Assembly (NCBI GenBank): GCA_964643355.1
Contig: CAZXPW010000019.1
Span: 9,510-73,509, forward strand
From: FEN-1350 sp964643355
GTDB taxonomy: Bacteria; Planctomycetota; Phycisphaerae; Sedimentisphaerales; Anaerohalosphaeraceae
Direction: 5' to 3'
DNA: 64,000 bases
Of the stretch, positions 46,661-55,132 are shown one piece after another. Every line of letters begins with the position of its first letter. Positions within the stretch are counted from its first letter, which is position 1. The position numbers and the translations under genes are program-made. The notes beneath the pieces were generated by a model. That model had not been told where the DNA came from. It made no database searches and was given only the letters and a program-made list of their open reading frames with translations.

Positions 46661-48481
46661 TTATTGCTCTCCCAGATAATATCCAGTAACGGGTGACTGC
46701 TCGTACCCCATGGATCGATGCGCCACTTCTGCACGATATACCGAGTCCTGCATCAGGCATACCCGCCGGTCCTTTGCCGGAATCATCGTCGAATAAATCC
46801 GCAGTTCCCCCGGCAAAGAGGTGACCAGTTCCTCCCGCCAGTCGCCGAACAGATCGGCCATCATCAGCACTGTCCCCTCGATCCCGTCGGCCACGGTCAA
46901 GCTTTTGTACTTGACGATCGACAACCGGCGTCCACCCCCCCTGCCTTCAATCGATTCCCGCAAGAGATCCCCATCCCAGAAGATCCAGTTCCGACAATTT
47001 GGCACATCCGGTCCCTGTCCGATCCGTTCCCCGGCCGCCGACAATAAAAATCGATCGCGCGATCCGCCCTTGGGGTCCTCGGTCGCAAAACATTCCAAGC
47101 CCGACCAGCTCGAGTCGATATCCGCAACCATCGCATCGCCGATGTGCTTGGTCGGCCGTCCCAGTTTCCAGATCGTCTTGCCGGTCCGCGCCTCGACCAG
47201 ACACACCCCCAACCCATCGTCGTGCCACGGCTCGATCCCGTAAAAGATCTCCATCCCCGGCCGCGACGGATCGACATCCGTCACAAAACATTTGTCCGGG
47301 TGCCCGATCCCCACCGAATACAGTGCCGTTCCGTTGTCATCGACCACAACCGATCCGAGGACGACCTCATCGCGGCCGTCCTCATCGACATCGGCCGAGT
47401 GCATCCCGTGCGCGCCCTGGCTACGGATGATCGGTTCTTCATCATCTCCTTGCCACCGCCACAGCCGTTTTAAGATCTTGCCGCAGAACTGATACGCGTC
47501 CAACACCATCAATTTATATGTCCCCCGGGCCACAAGAAGACACGGCGTCTTGCCGTCGAGAAATGCCACACCCATCTGGTTACGGTTGATCCGATTGTAA
47601 TCGCCCAGCCGCGGATCTCGCTCCGGCCAGTCGGCCTGCGTGATCTCCTCGCCCGTCATCCCATTCAGAATCGACAACCACTCCGGTCCGCTCCTAACCC
47701 GCCCATCCGCTTCGCGGGCATCCCTGGGTCCGGTTTTGACCGCCACCTCCGCCTTGCCGTCGCCATCGAAGTCGAACACCACAAACGGCGAATACCAGAT
47801 GCCCGGCTCGATCCCCGGGCCAAGATCGACCTGCCACAGAAACTTGCCGTCGCTGCGATAGGCCTCCAGCTTGTAAGTCAACCCACTGGTGTTCGGTCGG
47901 CCGGCCGGATCGATTCCCTCCAGCGGTTGCTTGAGCACAAAATCATACGCCCCGTCCCCGTCCAGATCCCCCACCCCCATTCGTTGTGGTCGGTAATTCC
48001 CCTGAAGCTTGATTGCGCGGAAATGTATTTCATTCGAATCCGCCTTAACGACTGTTTCCGCCACGGACCCTGTTTCTTGCCCTTCACCTACGGATTTCAC
48101 CTGATACCGAATCTCGGCCTTGGCCGCATCGCCGGGAATTTTGCCATCCAGGAAATCCGTCGTTGTTAGAATCGGTTCGGCATTCAATCGCTCCGGAGAT
48201 ACTCCGTCAATCCCCCGATATACATTGAATCCCGCTCCGGCGGGATCGCTATTGAGCATCCTCCAACTCAGATAGACCGTCCCCTCCGACATTCGTACTG
48301 CGGTCAGACCACGGTCCAGTTTTTCCTCCACCCGCTGTGCGGCCCAGCCCTGCACCGCCGGTTTGTCGGCATGTTTGGGGGATAACGCGGGTATGAAATA
48401 GGCCCGTTCTTTGGGATCCTGTGCAAATACGGGAAAAACCAGAACAACAGCCGTTACAACACTCAAGACGACTCGACGCAT
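46661..48481 (-). CDS. Rhamnogalacturonan lyase (PL11 family)
   Basis: About 606 residues with a signal peptide (MRRVVLSVVTAVVLVFPVFA). The eight-bladed propeller of PL11 is indicated by calcium-type repeats (GVGDLDGDGAYDFVLKQP, FDFDGDGKAEVAVKTGP, SADVDEDGRDEVVLGS). An N-terminal Ig-like module fits (VYLSWRMLNSDPAGAGFNVY). PL11 enzymes cleave the rhamnogalacturonan I backbone of pectin by beta-elimination. The start ATG 48481 is nine bases from GGAG. It converges with the DUF5107/TPR gene. Confidence 0.92.
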   Translation of the reverse strand: MRRVVLSVVTAVVLVFPVFAQDPKERAYFIPALSPKHADKPAVQGWAAQRVEEKLDRGLTAVRMSEGTVYLSWRMLNSDPAGAGFNVYRGIDGVSPERLNAEPILTTTDFLDGKIPGDAAKAEIRYQVKSVGEGQETGSVAETVVKADSNEIHFRAIKLQGNYRPQRMGVGDLDGDGAYDFVLKQPLEGIDPAGRPNTSGLTYKLEAYRSDGKFLWQVDLGPGIEPGIWYSPFVVFDFDGDGKAEVAVKTGPRDAREADGRVRSGPEWLSILNGMTGEEITQADWPERDPRLGDYNRINRNQMGVAFLDGKTPCLLVARGTYKLMVLDAYQFCGKILKRLWRWQGDDEEPIIRSQGAHGMHSADVDEDGRDEVVLGSVVVDDNGTALYSVGIGHPDKCFVTDVDPSRPGMEIFYGIEPWHDDGLGVCLVEARTGKTIWKLGRPTKHIGDAMVADIDSSWSGLECFATEDPKGGSRDRFLLSAAGERIGQGPDVPNCRNWIFWDGDLLRESIEGRGGGRRLSIVKYKSLTVADGIEGTVLMMADLFGDWREELVTSLPGELRIYSTMIPAKDRRVCLMQDSVYRAEVAHRSMGYEQSPVTGYYLGEQ

Positions 48482-48583
48482 GGCCACAATCTCCGCACGA
48501 TCCGTTGAACGATCCAGTATCAGATGGAATCATCCTACAGGATCAGCCAAGTCCGGTCAATCGCCCTGACAAACGGACGACCC

Positions 48584-49618
48584 TCATTTCAAGTCGGAGT
48601 TTCGGGATTTGAAGAGGACAGCAAGGAGGTCCAGAGCTTTTCGCTCTTCGGTATCGAGCTGCTCAAAAAGGGAACCGTCGCGAAGGTCGAAAGAACGGCG
48701 AGGCCGGCCGTCGGGGATGGTGCGGGAAGAGCCGTTGTGGAAACACCAGCCGGCGGCGCCGCCGTCGCGGGCCGCTTTGGCGTCGGCGAGAAAGTCGGCC
48801 GCAACCGGATTCCAGTTGGTCGAGTAATCGCGGCGGAAGGGTTCCTGGTAATGGACAGGGATGACGCGGCCGAGGGCCTTCATCCGGTCGAGATACCATC
48901 GGGTCTTATCCAGCGTCTGCGAGGGCGACTTGGCATCGCGGGGACGATGCGGGCAGACAAAATCGAGCTTGACATCGAGGAGGTAATGCTGAAGTTCGTC
49001 GGGGTCGATATCGCCGCCGTCGGAGGCGGTGACCAGCAGGGAGGGCATCAGTTCGCGAGCCCGAAGTCGGAGGGCGGTCAGGTCGGCAACGGGAACAAAC
49101 CGCGCATCACGAATGTTGCGTTCATTGCCCAGATCGAGGTACCAGTTGGCATAGGTCCCCAGCGTATTGAGAATCGTCTCGACGGCCTTTGTGTGCGCGG
49201 CGAACGCCTGGAGGCGCGGAGATCCGGTCGATCCGTTGCCGCGGCTGACAGTGACATCGACGACGATGCCGCGACGGTCACATTCAGCGACGAGCCATTG
49301 AAGATGCGACAAGTACGGCTGACGCGGACTTCCGTCGGGATTGGCGACGGTAAGATTGAGGTCGAACGCCCCCCAGGTGGCCCAGACGCGGATCCAGTTG
49401 ATGCCCAGCGACTTCATCCGATCCATATCGGCGACAGTCTGCTCCTTCGGGGCGCCCAATGCCCCGTAGAAACTGATGCCGTAGAGAAAGGTTTCTTTAT
49501 CGTTAATAGTAAATTTCGTGTCCCTGATCGCAAGACGGGTAGTTTGGCCGGTTGTCAACGATCCGGCGTTTAATCCGGCAACAAGAACGACAATTCCACA
49601 AATGGTTGTTGGTTTCAT
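48584..49618 (-). CDS. Secreted GH-A clan glycoside hydrolase-like protein
   Basis: 344 residues: signal peptide then a TIM barrel with FTINDKETFLYGISFYGA and LGINWIRVWATWG as in GH5/GH2-like hydrolases. Candidate acid/base Glu is in DLGNERNIRD and candidate nucleophile in HYQEPFRRD. A pectin or hemicellulose substrate is plausible from the adjacent PL11 gene, but the family is not certain. ATG 49618 follows AGGAGG by five bases; the GTG two codons earlier overlaps that site. Confidence 0.75.
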   Translation of the reverse strand: MKPTTICGIVVLVAGLNAGSLTTGQTTRLAIRDTKFTINDKETFLYGISFYGALGAPKEQTVADMDRMKSLGINWIRVWATWGAFDLNLTVANPDGSPRQPYLSHLQWLVAECDRRGIVVDVTVSRGNGSTGSPRLQAFAAHTKAVETILNTLGTYANWYLDLGNERNIRDARFVPVADLTALRLRARELMPSLLVTASDGGDIDPDELQHYLLDVKLDFVCPHRPRDAKSPSQTLDKTRWYLDRMKALGRVIPVHYQEPFRRDYSTNWNPVAADFLADAKAARDGGAAGWCFHNGSSRTIPDGRPRRSFDLRDGSLFEQLDTEERKALDLLAVLFKSRNSDLK

Positions 49619-49710
49619 CGTCACCTCCTGAACAATTATACAGAACTGCGGTTTTGGAAAAGCGGCTAACCGATTTCGATGAGATTGTCGCCATGTATGG
49701 GTATTGGGGT

Positions 49711-50781
49711 TTATTTTGCGGCTGTCAAAGAACGATCCGGTTCTGCCGTTTGGGTTGGGAATCCGAGCGCATCAATTTTTGCCGCGAGGATAAAATCGTT
49801 GGCATGCAGGCCGTTGATCTTGTGGGTCCAGAGTTTGACCATAACCTGCCCCCAGCCAATGACAAGATCGGGGTGATGGTTCTGTTGTTCGGCAATTCGC
49901 CCCACCTGGAGCGCAAAATTCATCGCGGATTGAAAATCCGGAAACTGGTATGCCCGTTCGAGTCGATGATCTTCGATGACTTTCCAGCCAGAATCGATTT
50001 GCGCGATCCACTCCTGGAGAACCTCTCCGCGCAAAGGTTCGACACCTCCCTGACACGGAACACAAGAGGAATCGGCGAGCGGACACATCCTCGGCTGTGA
50101 AACGGGTGTACTGGATGGACAATGGCGGGAAGTATAGAGCGACCAGATCAAGACGATCACAACCGCCCCATGCGTCAGCAGAAAGGCGGGCCAAGAGAAC
50201 CAGCGGGCATAATCGGGATCCAGGATGTGTTTGCCGGGAACGCAAAAACAGACGACAATCGCGATGATGGCCGCCAGGAGAAACAATTGGTGCAAAAACG
50301 ACATTCGCCACGGGATGGAGGACAACAAAATCCCCGCAACGGCAACCATGAGAAGCGATGTGATCACCGGAGCCAGCACCGGACCTGCCCAGATGGACGG
50401 GATCAGGAACAGAATATCCCAGTCCCAAAGAGACTGAGGCCAATTGAGGATGACTTTGAGCCACACATAGTAAAAAATATCCCAGACGGCAAACGAGATC
50501 AGAAATACGGCCAAACGCCCGCGGAGATCGCGGGCCATCAGCCAACTGCCGGACACCAATAAAACCAAAGTGGCGGCTTCGCGAGAAATCTCGGTGATCC
50601 CGATCAGATTGGCTCCCGGCATCGTACTAAAGGGAGCGATCGGAAAGGCAAACCCGTCGGGATAAAACAGGGCTCTTAGGTAAACAACCACGGCGGCTTC
50701 GATAAATCCAAACGCGATCCCGAAGACGATCAGGATCAGAATCCGGGGCATGATCGATTCCGACTGAAGGGACCTGTTCAT
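49711..50781 (-). CDS. Membrane protein fused to pterin-4a-carbinolamine dehydratase
   Basis: 356 residues. Residues 10-230 hold about six or seven membrane helices (ILILIVFGIAFGFIEAAVVV onward) of no known family. Residues about 240-345 are a complete PCD domain (CVPCQGGVEPLRGE, QQNHHPDLVIGWGQV, LWTHKINGLHANDFILAAKI) with the active-site His-His and His. PCD recycles pterin cofactor or acts as a cofactor of phenylalanine hydroxylase. An internal Met (RMCPLADSS) could start a soluble PCD. AAGGAG lies seven bases before ATG 50781. Confidence 0.8.
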   Translation of the reverse strand: MNRSLQSESIMPRILILIVFGIAFGFIEAAVVVYLRALFYPDGFAFPIAPFSTMPGANLIGITEISREAATLVLLVSGSWLMARDLRGRLAVFLISFAVWDIFYYVWLKVILNWPQSLWDWDILFLIPSIWAGPVLAPVITSLLMVAVAGILLSSIPWRMSFLHQLFLLAAIIAIVVCFCVPGKHILDPDYARWFSWPAFLLTHGAVVIVLIWSLYTSRHCPSSTPVSQPRMCPLADSSCVPCQGGVEPLRGEVLQEWIAQIDSGWKVIEDHRLERAYQFPDFQSAMNFALQVGRIAEQQNHHPDLVIGWGQVMVKLWTHKINGLHANDFILAAKIDALGFPTQTAEPDRSLTAAK

Positions 50782-50836
50782 CCAGCGACTCCTTGATCTG
50801 TAAATCAGAACCGATGGCCCCCCCGTAGAAAGCGAA

Positions 50837-51301
50837 TCACTCGTTTAGGTTTCGGGGATCTTTGCCCTGTTCGATGGCTTGAATTTTATGGACCCGACGA
50901 AGGTGACGCCCCCCCGAAAACTCGGTGGTAAGCCAGGTTTCGACGATACGACGAAGCATCCCGGAACCCAGAAGATCGCCGGATAGACACAGGACATTGG
51001 CGTTGTTGTGCTGCCGCGAAATACGGGCGTTCAGTTCGTCGTAGCAAAGCGCGGCGCGTACGCCTTTGACCTTGTTGGAGGCAATACACATTCCAATGCC
51101 GGTACCGCAGATAAGAATCGCGCGATCGGCCTGACCGTCGGAGACCGCCGAAGCGGCGACAAACGCCAGGTCGGGGTAGTCCACGGGCTGGTCGGTATTG
51201 CTGCTAAAATCGAGCACTTCGTGATTGAGCTGCGCAATGATGGCCTTGACCTGTTCGACGGCGCTAACGCCCCGATGATCGTTTGCTACTGCTATTTTCA
51301 T
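50837..51301 (-). CDS. rpiB: Ribose-5-phosphate isomerase B
   Basis: 154 residues of the RpiB/LacAB family: AVANDHRG at the N-terminus, the catalytic Cys in ICGTGIGMCIASNKVKGVRA, and SRQHNNANVLCLSG. It interconverts ribose-5- and ribulose-5-phosphate. Its ATG overlaps the stop of the YrdC/PTP fusion (ATGA), so it is translationally coupled. This fits a known neighbourhood in which a YrdC gene, an LMW-PTP gene and rpiB are adjacent. Confidence 0.95.
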   Translation of the reverse strand: MKIAVANDHRGVSAVEQVKAIIAQLNHEVLDFSSNTDQPVDYPDLAFVAASAVSDGQADRAILICGTGIGMCIASNKVKGVRAALCYDELNARISRQHNNANVLCLSGDLLGSGMLRRIVETWLTTEFSGGRHLRRVHKIQAIEQGKDPRNLNE

Positions 51302-52434
51302 ACCACAATCTCTTTCAAGCGTATTTCCACGGCACGACGAATCCGGTCGGCGATTCGACGATAGGTGTTCAAATCGGCGCCAATGGGATCGGGGATGTCT
51401 CCGGATTCATCCAAAAGCCGACACCGGTCAGCTGCGGCAGGACACAATCCCACGATCCGATCCCGGTGACTTCGTCCCAGAGCGAATATCCAATCGCTGG
51501 AACGAATCAATTCGACATCCACCGTGCGGCTGCAATGGTTCGACAAATCGAGGTCATTTTCCCGAGCAATTTCGACCGCTTCCAGACTGGCCGGACAACC
51601 CGGAAAGGCCATCGCACCCACAGACGAAACCTTATACCCAAACCGCTCTACGGAGTCAAGATCACACCGGAAATATTTAGCCAACCATTTTTTGGCCAGA
51701 ATCTCAGCCAAGGGACTGCGGCAGGTGTTTCCGGTACAGACAAAAAGGATGCGAGTCAGGGAAAGATCCTCAATATCGGCACGGGAACAGACCCCTTCAC
51801 GAAGAATCTCCAATCCGTCTTGGTTGACTCGAACAACCGTGCTACTTTTGCCATAACGGCAACGACCGCCAGGAAGATGGTCAGCATCCAAAATGCAATC
51901 GAGGAGACCGTCAAGCGATTGCCGGACCTGATCGGCAGTGGTGGCCGGGGGAAGTCCCGAGGCGTTGGCGCTGGGCGCGACGACCGGATGCGGGATGGCA
52001 GTAAGAAATTGAGCGGCAACGGAATTCGCAGGGCAACGGACACCAAGAGTGTCGTCCCGATACAGGCAGGAAAACCAGGGATCGCCGAGGATTCGATGTT
52101 GATTGGCGAGTTGAGTGTCGGAGAGGGAAAAGACCAGAGTGATCGGGCCGGGCCAACCGCGAGAGATCAGGCGGCGACATCGGGGATTGACAGCCGGGAT
52201 ATATCGGTTCAGATCGGCCGGAGTGGCAATATGGAGGGTATAGCGTTTTTCGGAGTCACGGTCTTTGACAGAATCAAGACGGGCGAGTGGTTCAGGGGCC
52301 GTGATTGCAGCCAGCCCATAAACCGTCTCCGTGGGAAAAGCAACCACCCCCCCTTCCGAGACACAACGAGCGGCCTCAGCAATCTTGCCGGTATCGTTGT
52401 TTCCCCCATCAAGTTTCAGGATTTTCGTCTGCAT
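51298..52434 (-). CDS. Threonylcarbamoyl-AMP synthase fused to low-molecular-weight phosphatase
   Basis: 378 residues. Residues 1-215 are a YrdC/Sua5 domain (GGVVAFPTETVYGLAA, WPGPITLVFS, VVAPSANASGLPP), which makes threonylcarbamoyl-AMP for tRNA t6A. Residues 225-378 are an LMW protein-tyrosine phosphatase with CTGNTCRSP (Cys233, Arg239) and the acid in DIPDPIGAD. In many bacteria these are separate neighbours beside rpiB. Fusion suggests linked regulation but no combined activity can be assumed. The YrdC part lacks the C-terminal Sua5 domain. Confidence 0.9.
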   Translation of the reverse strand: MQTKILKLDGGNNDTGKIAEAARCVSEGGVVAFPTETVYGLAAITAPEPLARLDSVKDRDSEKRYTLHIATPADLNRYIPAVNPRCRRLISRGWPGPITLVFSLSDTQLANQHRILGDPWFSCLYRDDTLGVRCPANSVAAQFLTAIPHPVVAPSANASGLPPATTADQVRQSLDGLLDCILDADHLPGGRCRYGKSSTVVRVNQDGLEILREGVCSRADIEDLSLTRILFVCTGNTCRSPLAEILAKKWLAKYFRCDLDSVERFGYKVSSVGAMAFPGCPASLEAVEIARENDLDLSNHCSRTVDVELIRSSDWIFALGRSHRDRIVGLCPAAADRCRLLDESGDIPDPIGADLNTYRRIADRIRRAVEIRLKEIVV

Positions 52435-52820
52435 AGTTGCACTATAGCGGAGAATGGCGATAGCGTCAACGGGGATGGAGGAAGTGGAAAGCGACCGGGA
52501 AATCAGGCGTAGTAGTCGATATACAAACCAAGGGGGGCCGGAGAGTCAGTAAAGTATCCCCGAAGGCGGGAATACAAAATTTCTGGAATCAAACGGCGGG
52601 TAACGGGTACTTTTCGAGTCTGAGCTCTGGAATTGGAACGACCGGCTGAAGGGGCATCGTGGCGGGTTAAAAGCAGAGTTTTATTGTCCGCCGGAAACCC
52701 AGCCGGTTCAAACGGAAACCCGCCTATGGCCAACGCGGCATCCATCACATACACCTATAACATTCCCTTTTGAATATTTCGGGCATGTTTATTATACGAC
52801 TTTAGAAAAGTAAGTTCCAA
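52435..52820. other. Gap upstream of the YrdC/PTP gene
   Basis: Nearly 400 bases between the YrdC/PTP gene and the terminator before it. A leftward 83-codon frame (52754-52503) has a weak start context and no similarity I recognise. I see no strong promoter, but the leftward promoter of the YrdC/PTP-rpiB operon should lie here. Confidence 0.35.
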
Positions 52821-52823
52821 ACA

Positions 52824-52869
52824 AAACCCCCTTGTCAACCTATTCAGTTGAATCAATTCAAGGGGGTTT
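52824..52869 (-). terminator. Terminator of the LEA-like lipoprotein gene
   Basis: An 11-bp stem AAACCCCCTTG/CAAGGGGGTTT encloses a nested TCAAC/GTTGA hairpin. On the minus strand it ends in a T-rich tail, about 30 bases past the lipoprotein stop at 52900. Confidence 0.6.
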
Positions 52870-52899
52870 CGAATCGGATCGATAGACCAAAGAATCAAC

Positions 52900-53184
52900 C
52901 TACTTGGTCGGAATCGCTTCTGCGGCCTTTTCCGCTGCCTTTTTGACAGAATCGGCGGCTTCCTTGGTGGCTTCAGCGGCTTTTTTTGTTGCGTCCGCGG
53001 CCGTTTCAGTGGCCTTTTTGGTTACATCAGCGGCGGTATCGGTGGCCTTTTTGGTGGCATCCTCGACCGTCTTCTGCTGTGAAGTTCCCGTACCCGGCTT
53101 TTTCGCTGGTTGCGACTTCGAACAGCCGGCCACAAGACCGGCAGCCATTATTCCCATCCCCTTCAAAAACATGCGGCGTTCCAT
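52900..53184 (-). CDS. Small lipoprotein with LEA-like Ala/Lys/Thr repeats
   Basis: 94 residues. N-terminal twin-arginine-free lipobox signal (GLVAGC) after MERRMFLKGMGIMAA, then repeated 11-residue units of the type ADxTKKAxExA (ADVTKKATETA; ADATKKAAEAT). Such repeats occur in late-embryogenesis-abundant-like and histone-like tail proteins and form amphipathic helices. It may stabilise the envelope or bind acidic polymers. AAGGAA precedes ATG 53184. A terminator follows. Confidence 0.75.
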   Translation of the reverse strand: MERRMFLKGMGIMAAGLVAGCSKSQPAKKPGTGTSQQKTVEDATKKATDTAADVTKKATETAADATKKAAEATKEAADSVKKAAEKAAEAIPTK

Positions 53185-53361
53185 TTGATTTCCTTTCCTT
53201 GCAACTTTGTCTTTATCTTGTCTCCGATTGTTTCGGTACCAAGCTGGAAATACGAATCACTTCGTCATTCTACATAGTATCGACAAACAATGCAAATCCC
53301 CTCAATAATGCCCCTATCCATATTTCGCTATCTTCTTGTTTTATAAAAGGTTACATAACAA

Positions 53362-54174
53362 TCACCCAGCCGGAGGAGTAGGTGTGTTATCCCGCGTTTC
53401 TTCTCCGGAATCTTCCGGTGGGGTACCTGCGGCAGGGGTTTCGGCTTCTTCAGAGGCCAGTTCAGATTCGGCAGCGGTGGCCTCTTCATCCAGCAGCTCG
53501 GGGGTAACCGCCGTGGTTTCCAGGAGAAGATTGATCTTCTTTTTGACAAAGGGCAACAGAGGGACATGTTCGACACGACGGAGGAGTTTTTTCCCGGTGG
53601 CATCGTAGATCTCAAGGTCCCCAGCCAGACAGATTAAAAGTTCGAAGAGGTCTGGATAGGTCGTACGGATACGCTTTGCACCCCGAGCAAGGGAATCATC
53701 CATACGGCCGAACTGATAATGTTCCAGTTCATTGTGAGTGATTCGCCATTTGCTGTTGAGGCGGGTCCAGAACCACATGATCATCCAGAGCAGGGTCAAA
53801 GGAATGCTGACAATCAGACCCAGATTGCGGGAATATTGAGGGTTTAAGTCGGCGAAAAAACGGTAGATATGACCGAAAATCGTAAAATGTTTGGCATCCC
53901 GCAGCCATAAAACCAGAATCCATAAACCCAGGATGACGACCAGCCAGAAAATCGAATAGTTCCGGTTGAGATCGACTCCCATGGTGATCAGAACCAGCAG
54001 AAGGGTAATTCCATAGAACCAGGCCAGGACCTCCGAAAATCGCTCGATACCGCCGACCGGCCAGAGGAGAAAACCCAGGAGAATAATCGGCCAGGTGAAA
54101 ACAAGATTGGGATAGGTGTAAAAAACCACCTCATGTAGGATTTTTTTCGGCTTCGTTACTTTTTGTTCATTCAT
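53362..54174 (-). CDS. Predicted membrane protein with four helices
   Basis: 270 residues with about four membrane segments (FTWPIILLGFLLWPV, WFYGITLLLVLITM, IFWLVVILGLWILVLW, NLGLIVSIPLTLLWMIMW), a cytoplasmic-looking middle domain (RITHNELEHYQFGRMDDS, DLEIYDATGKKLLRRV) and a Glu/Pro-rich tail. No recognised family; the domain after the last helix resembles membrane-associated PH-like folds only in layout. It is monocistronic and leftward. Confidence 0.6.
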   Translation of the reverse strand: MNEQKVTKPKKILHEVVFYTYPNLVFTWPIILLGFLLWPVGGIERFSEVLAWFYGITLLLVLITMGVDLNRNYSIFWLVVILGLWILVLWLRDAKHFTIFGHIYRFFADLNPQYSRNLGLIVSIPLTLLWMIMWFWTRLNSKWRITHNELEHYQFGRMDDSLARGAKRIRTTYPDLFELLICLAGDLEIYDATGKKLLRRVEHVPLLPFVKKKINLLLETTAVTPELLDEEATAAESELASEEAETPAAGTPPEDSGEETRDNTPTPPAG

Positions 54175-54358
54175 CGATCATCTCCAATACGGATAGACGC
54201 GACAGACTTGCCGATGTTACATCGCAATTCCGGTATAGGTGTACCACAGGCCTGAATTACGATCAACAGGATTCCGCAGAAATCGCATCGAAGGGAATCG
54301 GTTGCACTGTGGGGGATAAACGGGTATAAGTTGATTCGACAAGCCACGGGAAGTGATC

Positions 54359-55132
54359 ATGACACGAGTGGAGCTACAATCGGTTCGCAAGGTTTATGCC
54401 GGAGACATACCGGCCTTGCTGGATATTTGCCTGACCATTGAAAGCGGCCAGCGGTATGTACTGGCCGGACCGAGCGGATGCGGAAAGACCACTTTGTTGC
54501 GGATCATCGCGGGATTGGAACAACCGGACGAGGGGCGAGTCCTATTCGACGGGCGGGATATGGCGGGTGTGGAACCAAAAGATCGACGGGTAAGCATGGT
54601 ATTTCAAAATGCTTTGCTCTATCCGCATTTGTCAGCGTTTGAGAATCTGGCGTTTGCCATGCGGGTTGAGGGGATCAAGGGGGAAAAGGAAATCCGATCG
54701 GCGGTACACCAGATGGCGGAGATGCTGGGGATCGCGGATCTGCTGGGCCGAATGCCGGGGCAAATCTCGGGCGGGCAGGCCCAACGGGTCGCCATCGGCA
54801 AGGCGTTTTTGCGCGAACCGGCAATCGTATTGCTGGATGAACCGATGAGCCATCTGGATGGACCGCTGAAGGACAGGATTGAAGATTTGATTATCACTCT
54901 TCAACGACAACGAGGGCTCACCATAGTTTATGTAACCCATGATCAAACGGAAGCATTTTCGCTGGCGGATCGGATCTGCCTGCTGGATCGGGGTTTGATC
55001 CAGCAGGTCGGTACCTCGAGGGACATTTTCTATAATCCCGCCAATTCGTTCGTGGATCAGTTTTTCCGGCGGCTGAAAGTACCCTGGGTGGAAAAGAATA
55101 CTCCGGATATCCAAGAGAAAGGAAAGCCATGA
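54359..55132 (+). CDS. Sugar ABC transporter ATPase (CUT1/MalK-like, short form)
   Basis: 257 residues: Walker A GPSGCGKTT, signature ISGGQAQRVAIGKAFLREP, Walker B IVLLDEPMSHLDG, His switch YVTHDQTEAFSLADRI. The MalK/UgpC signature LSGGQ is slightly altered. The C-terminal TOBE/regulatory domain (about 110 residues) is missing, as in stand-alone ATPases. No permease or binding protein is adjacent. Its stop overlaps the start of a secreted glycosidase gene by ATGA, so the pair is coupled. ATG 54359 is preferred over GTG 54353. Confidence 0.88.
   Translation: MTRVELQSVRKVYAGDIPALLDICLTIESGQRYVLAGPSGCGKTTLLRIIAGLEQPDEGRVLFDGRDMAGVEPKDRRVSMVFQNALLYPHLSAFENLAFAMRVEGIKGEKEIRSAVHQMAEMLGIADLLGRMPGQISGGQAQRVAIGKAFLREPAIVLLDEPMSHLDGPLKDRIEDLIITLQRQRGLTIVYVTHDQTEAFSLADRICLLDRGLIQQVGTSRDIFYNPANSFVDQFFRRLKVPWVEKNTPDIQEKGKP

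Noticed and set aside
46635..46664. AT-rich stem between the TPR segment and the PL11 gene as a terminator
   Set aside because: The stem is bulged and weak, and overlaps stop codon sequence; not called.
51283..52512. 409-codon rightward open frame
   Set aside because: Antisense to the YrdC/PTP fusion.
52503..52754. 83-codon leftward frame
   Set aside because: Weak start context, no family similarity, and no supporting neighbour evidence.
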